64,000 nt of DNA from Hymenochaete sp. R1 (Eukaryota > Basidiomycota > Agaricomycetes > Hymenochaetales > Hymenochaetaceae), in contig JAFREE010000021.1 of NCBI GenBank assembly GCA_019400425.1, forward strand, positions 62,001 through 126,000, read 5' to 3'. Each line of letters opens with the position of its first letter. The stretch's first letter is position 1. Positions 44,441 through 56,232 of this stretch are shown piece by piece. The notes below the pieces were generated by a model. That model saw nothing but the letters and a program-made list of their open reading frames with translations. It ran no database searches and was not told where the DNA came from. The position numbers and the translations under genes were made by a program.

Positions 44441-47400
44441 TACAACAAGTTCGTTAGCCCCCGTATCGACAAACCCAGCTCACCCACTTAGGGAACCAAA
44501 GGAAATAAAAAAAAACCAAATTGTACGTACCTGCAAGACCAGCGACGTCGCCCACGGCGTCTCTTTCACATTCTTGTCCAAATACTGATAATACTCCATC
44601 CCATTGACGTTGAACCTGAACCGCTTCAGTTTCCCTGATACGCCCGGTGCGCGGCGCAGCGCTGGTGCGTTATCGAGGACAGTGGCGAGGACGGCGCCGA
44701 GGACGGAAGAGGTGAAGGAAGGGGTGAAGAGTTGGGTGACGCGTTCGCCTATGAGGTATGCGTCGGCGGGACGGGTAAGGTCGACTTTGGAGGGGTTGGG
44801 GAAGATGGTTGACTGGGATGTTATGAGAGGTGGTGAAAGGAGGGGATTGGATGCGCCGGGTTTGAAGTCAGAATATTTGTACGACATCATGGGTCTGCAT
44901 CAATTACTCACGTCACGGTTCGCCTTCACGATACTTAAGAATAGACGCTCATTGACGCTGTAGTTAACGTCTGCGATTAACTTGTCTGACCGCGCCTCAC
45001 GATAGACACCAGCGAATGGCGGGTCCAGACGCATAGCCTCGCGCGCGAATGCATGCAACGTCGACGACTCTTTCCCGTTCGAACTGGAGACTGTAGCGCG
45101 AGTCGCTTCATCGAGATCGAGGTAGAGGTTGACCATATTGATCAGAGCTGGGAAGTGAACGAAAGGTATAAAACAAAGGTCGATGCCGATATCATTTAAT
45201 GAGAAACTTACATTGAGCCAACTCGGACGCTGCGACGACCGCGATTGAGAGAACGCCGTTCGCGAGCTCGTCGAAGGATTTGCCGGACGCGATGATATGT
45301 CGCATAAACTCTTGACTTTCTTGGTTCCCACTCTTTCCATTCCCATTCCCGTTCCCGCTCCCGGAGAACAGGGAGCCGATCTTGCCTATGATGGAGACCT
45401 AACGGCGCATTAGATAAAGGTGCATTGCATGGACGAGGCTATAAATGAAGAAAGCGTACTCGACCACCCTGGACGTGCCGCAAGTTTGCTTTAATGACCT
45501 TCGTGAGTGACTCAGCATACCGTCTAGCCCTCGCTTCATACTCCAGTTGTTTCTCCGGGTCCGCGTCAAGGAAGATAAAGCTGCAAATCAAGATATCAGA
45601 ATTCAAACACAAAGGAACGAAAGTATAAAAAGCGACACGCACTCGTACAACGACCCCAACATCCCAAACAGCTCCACGTCCGTCCACTCTCCTTGCCCGT
45701 TCCCCTCTCCGTCGTTCTTGAGGTCCACCCCGAGCACGTTATGCGCCACCCAATGTACAGGCACCATCTTCAACACATGCGCGATATCGACCGTTTTCGT
45801 ATCCTTGCCGGCGAGGAAATACGACTCGCGCGCAAGCAAGGTCCGAGTGACTTCCGCAAACGCTTTCGAGACCTTCTCATACGAAGGCGATGACACAAGC
45901 GCGGGCGCGGACGAGGGCTCGCCCAACGTTTCCTGAGCGGAACCGGTAGCGGGCGAGGAGGGCGGCGAGCAATGAACGGAGAGGGCAGCCTCGCGCTGAG
46001 TCTCGAAGCCTTCGTCCGTCTGGTCATACGCAAAGAAGAACCCTTGTCCCTTCACCACCGCCCCGACCCGATCCGCATACGTAGGCCTAAACTCCCCCCG
46101 ATTCTCCAACACCCTCTTCACCTCCCCATAATCCTCCACGACCCTCACCTCTCTCGCCCTCCCAGGCCTCTCAAACGCGTACTCGTACGTATCCACTTTC
46201 CCCGTCCCCTCGCGCCCGCCGTTCTTCTTCCGCAGCTCCGCGAGGTTCTCCTTCATCGCATCGGGCGTCATGAGCGGGAACCACGTATACACGCTATCGC
46301 TCGTATATTCCTCCGGGAGCGTCCTCAACAGCAAGCGGCCGAGCATCGACCCGAATCCGGCCCCGGCGTCTTCGCCTTTGCCGTCTTGGTCTGAACGACG
46401 CATGCAGTCGGCGAGGCCCCAGGATGTGTAGTTGTATGAGGTCAGGTCGGCGGTGTAGAAGCGGTCGCCGCGCGTGAGGGCGATGGCGTCGGCGAGGATG
46501 GCTCGGGAGATGGTGTAGCCTGGGCAGAGACCCGCACCGGGCATGATAGGTTTGGTTTCTTCGGCTTGAAGTCCGACTGCAGGGCGAAAGGAGTTGAGAA
46601 TGAGTTTGGAGGTCGAATAGGGGAGACTTACCATAGAGCTCAAGATTTTCAATGTCACCGTGGTACAACCTGGAAGCGGCGTCCGCGATTTCGTGATTCG
46701 GGTTCCACTCACGGAAGCTTGAGTACGCTACGAAAAACAAAGAAACCCCAGAGGTAAGTCGAAATGTTAGTGCATATAGTCAGTCAAGTCCAGGTCCACG
46801 TACGTTTCAACCCCAAGAACCTCCTGAAATCGTTCAACGAGCAGCATCCCCAACGTCTCGATTGCTCGATACCCATCACTTCGTTCAAACGCATGACAGC
46901 CGGTGTACCACGAGCACCGAAGGCGGCAGCGGGTGCGGTCGTCGCGTCCATCAGTACTTTTGCGAGTTCCGCGTTGCTGAAAGTGCCATCTGCCTGACGC
47001 TTCAAGCTGTCAAAGGCCAAAATTACATAAGCACCGAAGAAAAAGAAAAAGAAAAATTAACGCTCACCCTCCAAACGTCCAATGCTCGACGTCCGGGATC
47101 ATCTTCTGCGCCTTCGCCGCCCCTTCCTTAAAGTCCATCGGCGTCACCTCCTCCGGCTTCTTCCCCTCAAAGAACTTGCCAAAAATATCCCCCACCCACC
47201 GCTCGTCCTCCCGACTCGTCGTCGCATGCCAGCGATACAAGCAATTAAACTCCACGCTCACGCTGTTCCCCTTCCCACGCTCGAAGATCGCGTGGTCCGC
47301 CTGGCGGATCTCCTCGAACGGGTTGAGCCACCACGAGACGCCCTGGCGCGGGAAGCCGAGGATGGCGGCGAAGTAGTCGGAGAAGACGACGTTGGCGAAC

Positions 47401-48851
47401 CAGGCGCAGTTGATGAGGCGCGCGGTTTGAAAGAGGGACTCGTCTTGGGAGGTGAGTCGGTCCGCGCGGGTGGGGTCGGAGGTGGGGATCGTGTCTGGGT
47501 CGGTCCAGGTGCCGCGCTCGTTGATGTCGAGGAGTTTGTTGGCGATGTACTGTGTGTGCAAGACATACCATTCAGGGTCAATTGCTCATTTCTTGAAAGG
47601 GGAAGATAGTAGAGAGAGGACAAACGTTATGGTTTCGGTTGAACAGCACCAGCAACACGCATACAGCCGGCGGTAACAGCAACAACCGGTCCTCCGCGAA
47701 CGCATCAGGGTGCATAAGCCCCCTTCCCTTTTCCTTATCTCTTACAGTATCCTGCGTCTTCTGATCATTCCCATAAAGCGGCGCTAGATCGACGTAGGAC
47801 GACGTTTCGTTCACTTCCCACTGAGAATGATTCGTGCGGAAGCAGGTGTGGATGACGAGCGCCGCGAACGAGAACATGAGCGAAGACAGCCCGCCTGGAT
47901 GTTTGGTAAACTAAAAAAAACAGCGCATACAGTCAGTTCAGTGTCGGGAACAGTAGTTGGGGTTCCTATAAAAAGAACTTTGTGCACCTTCTCACGCTTC
48001 AGGAGCGTGTCGAACACGAGACCTGGGTCGGGGAGCATGTGCGCAGGAAGCGGGTGAACCTGCTGCACACTTCGAGAATACGGAAAGTTGGCCTTGCCCA
48101 TCTCGGGTACGCTGACGTTGTTGTAGGAACCGTCGGCGGTCCTCCACGAGTACTTGGAGGTGAGATAAGTGGCAGGCGGATGGGAGAGATCATTGTACAC
48201 TGTCGATGAAGGGTATCGGTCATTTTTGAGTAAGGGAAAAGGTAATGGGCGGTATATGCGCTTACGGAGCTGGATTACTGAGTTTTGGAGTTTGCGGTAG
48301 AGGTCTGAATCGGAAGGTGTGTTTGCTATAAGCATGAGTGCGTGTTCGAGCTACGACACGACGCGCACAAGTGCATCATTAATACCAATAGACGGAAGTC
48401 GAATCCCATACGTAGCACTCACGAGCATCTTCCTGTCATCCAAGCTATTGATATTGCTATGAGCGTCCATGACAGCGGATATCATTTGTGGATCGAACAT
48501 CAACGGCAGGTCTTTCTTTGCCTAAAAAAAAGGACTTGAATCTCCCGACCTTTGGGGCAACGGCTACCGCCAGATAGAGCAACTCACAATCTCGAAAGTA
48601 TCTTTCAAGGACTTTACGAATCCGGAGCTGGGGCTAGTGTGGTTCTCCTCTGTGGGCGAGCTGCCCCCTGAGGAGAGCCCGTTTTCTTTCTTGTCCTTGG
48701 CATTGTCCTTCCGGGACTGCTTTTCGTTTGCGGCTTCACCGTTCCTTGTCTGAGCAGCGCACCAGTGAGCATCGAATAATGCGAGGGGTATGGTACTCAC
48801 AGTAAGGGTAGACGTCCTACGGATAGAGAACTTTCGCTGAGCGGAGGACAT
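44429..48851 (-). CDS. ppo: psi-producing oxygenase (fatty-acid dioxygenase/P450-like fusion)
   Basis: Fifteen exons (48851-48801, 48749-48588, 48521-48423, 48350-48266, 48199-47988, 47910-47626, 47549-47068, 47006-46804, 46727-46632, 46576-45643, 45580-45460, 45398-45212, 45147-44912, 44812-44531, 44440-44429) give about 1148 residues. The N-terminal half is a heme-peroxidase dioxygenase: VIHTCFRTNH, NETSSYVDLAPLYGND, NRNHNYIANKLLDINE and EFNCLYRWH, the last holding the catalytic Tyr and proximal His. The C-terminal half is P450-like (EAMRLDPPFAGVYREA, ANRDSTIFPNPSKVDLTRPA, RRAPGVSGKLKRF) but the heme-binding Cys loop is replaced by LIGERVTQLFTPSFTSS. The enzyme should oxygenate linoleic acid to hydroperoxides that act as developmental oxylipins; isomerisation to diols by the P450 half is unlikely. 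Confidence 0.93.
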
Positions 48852-51619
48852 GCTGGTCAAAGTTTGTGGGGGAGAAAAGGTGCGATTTCCTTCAGCGATC
48901 TTTTCTGTCTCCCCCCTTTTTGAACGATTAGCTTGAGGGCAGAATCGGTATTCGGATCGCCAGCGTCGGGAAGAAGACGAGAGAGTCAGAGAGCAGGAGA
49001 ATGAAGGACTCCGCCTGTCAGAGGTCGAGCGACCCTGTTCCCACTTTGAGCTAGTCATCAGTCCTTTTCTGAATCCAGCTTTCTTCTTCGCTTCCAATCC
49101 AATCCACTCCCTTTCCTTTAATATCAATCATCCTTCCTGGAGTGGGAGTGGGAGTGAGAGTTTTTTGGCCGCTGATACCGACGACGGAAAGGTACAGACT
49201 TGAAAGATATGTCGTCGACGGTCAACTGACAGTATCAATGCGATGGGGGAGATGGGGGTCAACTTTAACCAGAGAAGTCGCGATTGTACCCCATCCCATA
49301 TCCTCGAAAGGTTTAAGGTAGTCCCAGTGCCTAAGTAACCCATTGAAAGCAAACCCTGGAAGAAGACACGCAGATTGCCGTTTCCCACCCGCACTTTCAG
49401 CCTCGGTCGTCGACGATCCCGGTAGCTAGAGACCTCTTTAAACCCGGGTGGAAATCCCATGCAGCAGTATTTACTAGTCGGATTCATCATTAATTATATG
49501 GTATACGGTTCGAAAGTCGGCCGAATAGAAGACGATACGGTCGGATAGAGCGGATAGAGCCAATGGGATGGAGGCGTTATCGTAATCGACTGAGGACGGC
49601 ATTATGGCGTTGATAACCTTAAGCTTCCACCGTTCCTCCTCGGACTCCCTCCTCGGCTCGCGATCATCGACTTTCTCACGCTTTTCCTTACGTGATCATA
49701 TCCTCAGACACTTTTCTTGCTCTCTTTCTGCCTCCCACAAATGACGCTGCTTGATCTCTCATGTTCAAGGATTCATCAGTACTCTAGCTCGACGAGTGGA
49801 AGAGACGTCAGTTTAGCCATCCTTAATATTCAAATTCAGCTCGGAGTTTTACCTACGCCTATGCATCCTGACCCGAACATCAACGCTATGACACGTGGCT
49901 CAAAGACAATCATTATCATTAGGTACCAGTCCAGTCTATTTCACAATTCTTTGGACGTCTTCCAGTTGACAGCGATGCATGGCAGAAATCAACTGGGAAT
50001 ATGTTAATATTAATAATTGGCGTGCCTTATCAGCGTTGCCGCCGGTGATTACTCAGGCTGAGGCTACCATATGCACGTCAGTACTAGTACTAGTGCGAAG
50101 ATGGACTTGAATGTTGAACGGTCTCCAACTTCCAAGTCAGATACGTTATGATATCATACGGCGCCAATGGAATGGATCGTTGTTATTGGTACATACCTCT
50201 CTTGGGCACACTCACCGTTCGCACTCTCGAGTGCGTGCCAGTTGAAGTGGCGAATTCGACATTTCTCACCGTTTCTGGACAGTGCAGAAAGGCGAACATC
50301 AAAGTGTTGAAGCCTGACCTGACTCAACCCTCGATGTCAATAATAATGTCAGCACGTGCACTCTCCAGACAGGCCAGGCTGAAACTTTGACTTGCCAGCA
50401 GTGGGTCTCCCTCGAGCCGGACACACGCCGGAGCCTGAACCCGGAGCCGACTGACTCAGTGACTGTCGGACAACTTGAACGGTACGATTGAGTCTGAGTG
50501 AGTGCTTTAGTGCGGAGCGATGCGATGTGATGGCGAACGACTCTGATTCGGATCCTGCGTTCGCCGGATTGATATTACTATCACAATACTGTAATAGTAA
50601 CAAGAATAATGTCGGGCCAGCTTGAGCTTGTTCGCGCTCCGGGTCGTCTCCATGCCATGCTTAGTGCCAGGCACTAGTGCTCGCCCATTCACCGAGCTTC
50701 AAGTTGTCGCGCCCACTCAGGACTCAGGCTAGCAAGCTCTCTGAGCATCTTGTCCGAGTCATCGAACGTTAGTGCCCGAGTATCTTACTCGGTAACCTAA
50801 AAACAGCTTCACGGGCTCCGAGCGGAAGGATACCGGTTACCGGGCATGTTTGCTGTGTTCTTTCAATCTTTGCCCACTGTCCGGGTTCGTGCTTGAACTT
50901 CGGGACGCGAGCTTGAGGTGGGGGTGGAGAAGTTTCCTTGTGCCAGTGCCTCCACCGGGACCCTGAGCATGGTAAGAAAGCAGGAGAGCAAATGTGAATG
51001 TGGAACGCGGTGGTCTGGATAAGCGGTATGGGACGACTCGGAGAGAACGAGTCGCCTGTTTTGGTGATAGGGGTGGGATGATGAAAGAGGGATGGGACGT
51101 TTTTAAAAACGCACCTGTGAATTAAACTGCGTGGCTGATCCCATTCTACTTCCCATATCCTTGTTACAAATTTATAAGGCTTTTGAGGGCATCTGAAGCT
51201 GACTTAGCTGAGAAGACGAATACCTTGCTCTTGCTGCAAAGCTTTCAAGTTGTAAGCCCCTTCGTGCCCTTTCTCTCTCTTAGCGAAGCAAAGTCTGCTT
51301 GAGAAGAAAATAGATAGAATAAAAGCTTACACTTAATAGTCGTTGTTATTATTGCTGTTCCACTGAAAATAACGACTTTGACGTACGATAGGTAGTGGTG
51401 CAAACAATTCATTATCTGCGATATGGTAGGAGTTAGTGAAGAAGGCGTCATCGACGACGCGACGCGAAAAAAAAACGTCAACGCGACCACGTGATCGCGT
51501 TACCGGGGTCCCGTGAGCTTCGTGGCCGCCCTTCGAATAGAACTTGTTCCTGTCCCTCCCCATACCACCTACCCTCCCATCGAGACATCGCATCGCCCCC
51601 AACCAGTCCGGCGCGCAAC
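48852..51619. other. large intergenic region
   Basis: About 2.8 kb between the divergent oxygenase and PIF1 genes, the longest gene-free stretch here. Open frames (for example 49128-49490 on the minus strand and 49717-50007 on the plus strand) lack splice structure and similarity. A CACGTG core lies at 51488-51493, about 130 bp before the PIF1 start. Confidence 0.4.
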
Positions 51620-53868
51620 ATGTCTCCCATCCCATCTTCGCTCCAATCGGGCCTGAAGACCATGAAACGCAACTGGTCCGAGAACGACCCGACCACAGCT
51701 CCGTCGCGGACTACAACAACCACAACGACTACGACGGCAACGATGTCGGCGGGAGCCAAGGCTGTAGTGAAGCCTGTGTCTGCAGCGGAGGATGCTCGAG
51801 CCCGTCGGAAAGCTGCTATCCAAGCTGCTCTAGACGAAATGAACCATACCTCACAAGCCCTCAAAGCCTCCAAACTTGCCAACACGGTCTCTTCTTCCAA
51901 TTCCCTGACATCTACTACTGCCTACGCGGCAACGACTACAACGGCGACGGCGGCAGCAGCGGTGAAGCGCAACTCAGACGGGTTGGATCCGAGTGAAGGA
52001 CAGGTCAAGAAGAAACGCGTCTTGCCCAATAGTTTCAAGGATAAGGAGGACCAGAACGCCCCGACCGGAGTTGGGAAGCCGATTTCCAGGACAACTTCGG
52101 CTTCGCCGGCGTTGACGGTGATGGGGATTTCGAGGAAGAGCAAGTCTGAGAGGGAGGGGGCGGAGAAGCCTGCTTCGATCTTCCTTAGTAAAGAACAGCA
52201 GAGGATCTTGGAACTTGTAGAACAGGGGCAGAGTTTATTCTATACCGGGAGTGCTGGTGAGTTCTTTTTCTCTCTCTTCTTCTTGTGGTTTTGGCTTTGG
52301 ATGTAGGCCGTGATGTTAATGTGGAATTTTATGTTTAGGAACGGGAAAATCCGTGTTACTGAAGGAGATTATCAAGAAATTGAAGAAGAAGTATACGAAT
52401 TCACCGGATGCGGTTGCTGTTACTGCCAGTACAGGTGCGTTTGTAACTGCAAAACACGACTCGCGATGTGATGCTTACCCTATCCTTCAGGTATTGCTGC
52501 CTGCAACATCGGCGGCGTTACCTTGCATTCTTTTGCTGGGGTCGGCCTCGGAAATGAAGAAGTAAATCAACTCGTCAAGAAGGTACGCGTAAACAAAAAG
52601 GCCATGCCACGCTGGCTGCGGACAAAGGTCCTCATCATTGATGAAGGTGAGCCTTATTACCTTCCGACCTCGTATGTGCAGTGCTTATCTTCGTCTCAAC
52701 AGTTTCAATGGTCGATGGCGACTTCTTCGATAAGCTTTCTCATGTCGGCTCAATCGTTCGGAAACGCGATAAACCTTTCGGCGAAATCCAAATCATCGTC
52801 ACCGGTGACTTTTTCCAGCTCCCTCCTGTTTCTAAAGGTACAGCTGTGCCGAAATTCGTGTTTGAAGCGGAGACCTGGGATAATACGATTGGAGGGCATA
52901 CATACAATTTGGAAAAGGTGTTCCGACAGAAAGACCAGCGTGAGTGATTATATGCGCGTCTGATTGAAGGTAGTAACTAATACGGTGCGTTGATAGGTTT
53001 TATTGATATGCTTAACGAAATGCGCTTCGGAAGAATGAGCTCGAAGTCCATCTTGCTCTTCAAATCTTTGACGCGCGAGATACAATACGATGACGGTATT
53101 GCCGCTACTGAACTGTATGGTCTTTCTCTCTTGCCATCGCTATTATTCATTTACCATCTACTATTTACGCACAGATTCCCTCGGCGCGAAGACGTCGATC
53201 GTTCCAACAGCAGCAGAATGGGCAAGCTGGCAACTCAACAACATACCTTCCGCGCCTCCGACGGCGGGTCCCTCAAAGACCCAAACCAACGCGAAAAGAT
53301 CCTCGCCAACTTCATGGCCCCCGTCGAACTCACCCTCAAAGTCGACGCGCAGGTCATGCTCATCAAAAACGTCGACGAGACACTCGTGAACGGGAGCGTC
53401 GGGCGCGTCATCAGCTTCATGGACCCGAGCCAAGCCAAGGACGAAGGGCTGTACCCCGACGAAGCCGACGGGGGCGCAAATAAAGCGAAGAGACCCCCTG
53501 TGCAGAGTAAGGCGGGACAACTGTGGCCGGTCGTGGCGTTTTCGATCCCGGGCGGGTACACGAAGGAGGTGATGGTCGTCCCGGAGTCGTTCAAGGTCGA
53601 GCTTCCGGACGGCGAGGTCCAGGTGAGCAGGACGCAGCTCCCGCTGATCCTCTCGTGGGCGATGTCGATACACAAGTCGCAGGGGCAGACGCTGGAGCGC
53701 GTCAAGGTGGATTTGGCGAGGATCTTCGAGAAGGGGCAGGCGTATGTCGCTTTGTCGCGGGCTACTTCGTTGGAGGGTCTGCAGGTGTTGAATTTTAATG
53801 CGAATAAGGTGATGGCGCATCCGAAGGTGGTGGAATGGAGTGCGAAGTTGCGGGCCATTCCGGGGTGA
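51620..53868 (+). CDS. PIF1: PIF1-family 5'-to-3' DNA helicase
   Basis: Six exons (51620-52256, 52339-52434, 52491-52646, 52703-52939, 52997-53114, 53175-53868) give 645 residues. A disordered N-terminus with a Thr run and an Ala/Thr run precedes the motor. Then come [20 protein letters not shown] (Q-motif region), [15 protein letters not shown] (Walker A), [20 protein letters not shown] (Ia), [17 protein letters not shown] (Walker B), [13 protein letters not shown] (III), [40 protein letters not shown] (V) and [20 protein letters not shown] (VI), so all helicase motifs are present. PIF1 enzymes act at telomeres, G-quadruplexes and in mitochondrial DNA maintenance. The first in-frame codon further upstream (51491) is GTG, so the ATG at 51620 is used. 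Confidence 0.93.
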
Positions 53869-54163
53869 GAAAAGGGAATTTAGAGTGTATCCGTTTCGTT
53901 TCTTGTCATTCTTGCACATTTTGTTCTCTTTTCTGTCTACCCCATCGCTCATCGTTATCCGCATTCTCCTGAGACAATGCTCGCTAGTGCATCTTACAAC
54001 ATTACAGCTATCGCCAACTAACTTCCGTAATGTATTCATAACTTAGGGAAAGTGTATATATGCATTGATTCGCTGTACTGCAGTACAGCGGCCCAGCGAA
54101 AAAAAAACTGGACTACGACTTCCTCCAGTACTGACAATTGACATAACAGCCCAAACAAAGGTC
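53869..54163. other. intergenic, convergent 3' ends
   Basis: Spacer of 295 bp between PIF1 and the acyltransferase gene. Nothing supported. Confidence 0.4.
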
Positions 54164-55584
54164 CTACTTATCGTCCTCAACAAGAACGTTGATTTCTTTT
54201 TCGAATTGCTCGGCAATACCTTCCGCCAATCCATCCTCTACGGCATGCTCACCCCACGTTACGGTGATACTCATACCTCCATTAGGTGCACCAACACAGC
54301 TGAACTTCAGAGCGGCGCCAACGACGCTATCGTCCTGAGCGAAGAACAGATCCTCTACCGTCCACAAACCCCCACTCAAACGTTTCTCCGAGTCGAGTAA
54401 ACGCGCTGCCGCACCAAGGTTGGAAACCTCGAAGCTCCTCCCGTTCTTCTTCCCCAGCTTGCCCATAAAGAAACCAACGTAGTCACCGCGCAAATACTTG
54501 ATCAACCCCACGTTCTTGCGTGACTTCGGGACTGCGTCGTGTAATCGTTTGGTGCCCGTTGAGACCGCGTCCCATGAGAGACTCGTCGTGACCTTCGGAG
54601 ACTCGTAGTTGGTAGAGACGACTTCGGCCATGGCCGAGTTGGGGAGATTCGTATAGGGACGTAGAGATATGGCGGTGGAACTGGTGAGGTGCTTGTATTG
54701 CCCCGGCTTGTACCGTTGCTGCAACCGCTTGGATATCGCCACGACTGCGAGCTCGTGTATGAGGGGTGTCAGCGTCGCACTGTGAGCCTTGCATAGCTTG
54801 AGCAGATGTGCAGTCGTAGTCGGCGACAGCGTGATGATTCGTATTCGGGCGTTGAAGTGAGTCGGTATCGTTTTCGGGGTATCGTTCCCTGTCCATACTT
54901 TCCTCTTCTTCAGCCATTTAGGTTTGATAAGGCCGATCAGAGCGAGGATGACGGTGCCCAAGGGGACGGATAAGTCTGTTAGATCCTCCAGTGGAGGGTC
55001 TAGCTGCACGTTTGATGGGGCTGGGACCGGCGAGCCGTCCCATGATGGGAGATCGGCAGTGTTGAGGGCAGCTATGACGGACTGGAGCACCGCAAGACCA
55101 CTTCGGCCATCTCCAAGGCAATGATGCCACGCGAAAAGCACAAGGTTTTGTTTCGTATTGACGACCAGCCTCCAGTACTGCTCGGCGCGTGCGGGGTCGA
55201 TATGCTCCCGTATGGCTTCTTGAATCATGCCTTGAACCTCGACATCCGAATCAGAGATGCGAACCGCATTTTTGACGTCAATGGATTGGAGGAGATTGAA
55301 CTTTGGTTTGGCTGGACGAGATGCAGGTGTCCCGTTGGAGGTGGTGAGGAAGAGCCGCTGATGTTGAGTAAGGACGTGAGCAACAGCGGGGTATATGTTG
55401 TTACTCTCTAGTCGGGGACCCGAAAGTCGCGCACCGACGACAACGCATGCGTCGAGTTTGAGTTCCTGTCGAACGATATGATATGTTTCCAAGAGCCCTT
55501 TTATAACAATCGTTAATTCAACATTAACGAGTGAGTGAGACAGCATTGCGGCGCACCAGGAGGCCTTAAAATCGCTTCAGCCAT
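54164..55584 (-). CDS. alcohol O-acetyltransferase-like acyltransferase
   Basis: Two exons, 55584-55557 and 55497-54164, give 453 residues. The short first exon encodes MAEAILRPPG; joined to LLETYHIVRQEL it recreates the RP-x-G-x-x-E-x-x-x-x-x-R entry motif of the yeast ATF1/ATF2 family, which is why this start is preferred over the unspliced ATG at 55546. The catalytic HHxxxDG motif is HHCLGDG at about residues 134-140. LTPLIHELAVVAISKRL and VSNLGAAA-type segments follow. These CoA-dependent enzymes esterify alcohols (fusel alcohols, sterols or terpenoids) to acetate esters; substrate cannot be told from sequence. No secretion signal. Confidence 0.85.
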
Positions 55585-56232
55585 TTCAACTGATAAGATG
55601 AACGGCAGATGATCGGAAACATGCCATTAGTTGGTGGCTGAGGAATTGCGTTGAAGACAATTCGCATTGCATTTTTATAAGGAAGAACCTGGACGCGGAC
55701 TATGACCCGTTCTGCGCTGTGCGCGTAATGCTGCTTACAGGCGCCCTCACGTCGAGCGTTGCGTGTACATGGACATCATCAAAGCAAGTAGATTTCGTGA
55801 TGGCTGCTATCCCAGGTCTCTTCGGGACGCTCAAAGCGAGTCTTCTCCTCTTTAATATGATCCGTGAAGCAATGGACACCGTGGATATCCATCATTACCC
55901 GACGAAACCAACGTTGTCGATTACCAGAGCAAAGAGAATAGTAATCACTCTTTTTTGACCGTACTTAATCAGCATTTTCCCGACGAAGTGAGCATTGAAT
56001 GTGAGCTGTATAACGTGAGGTACTTTTCAGTCCATACACGTACCGCAGAGCTCAAGACAAACGTTGAAAGGAGGGCGAGTTAAGGCCGGAGGACCGTCCA
56101 GGGAGCGGACAAGGGACAAGCGTGGAATAAAGCACGTGGATAGATGAGTTCTTCGACGCAGGATTCCGACTGACCTGCAACTCCTCTCGCCACTACTAGT
56201 ACTGTCACTTGCTGATTATTTTCCTCATAAAA
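55585..56232. promoter_or_regulatory. divergent region between acyltransferase and TFIP11 genes
   Basis: A 650-bp spacer containing both promoters. CACGTG core at 56133-56138. No gene supported. Confidence 0.4.

Noticed and set aside
44813..44911. Reading exon 13 to exon 14 of the oxygenase through the segment PMMSYKYSDF
   Set aside because: It would need a 17-bp intron; splicing to 44812 instead gives the conserved ANRD-STIFPNP junction.
47082..47609. 175-residue plus-strand open frame
   Set aside because: Antisense to the dioxygenase exon containing the YRWH motif; composition is typical of a shadow frame.
49128..49490. 120-residue minus-strand open frame upstream of the oxygenase gene
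   Set aside because: No similarity, no splice context and not conserved-looking composition.
51491..51619. N-terminal extension of PIF1 from an in-frame codon at 51491
   Set aside because: That codon is GTG, not ATG; the first ATG in frame is at 51620.
53161..54039. 292-residue minus-strand open frame
   Set aside because: Antisense to the last exon of PIF1, which carries conserved helicase motifs on the plus strand.
54164..55546. Single-exon acyltransferase model starting at 55546
   Set aside because: It lacks the family entry motif RP-x-G; a 59-bp intron and an upstream exon from 55584 restore it.
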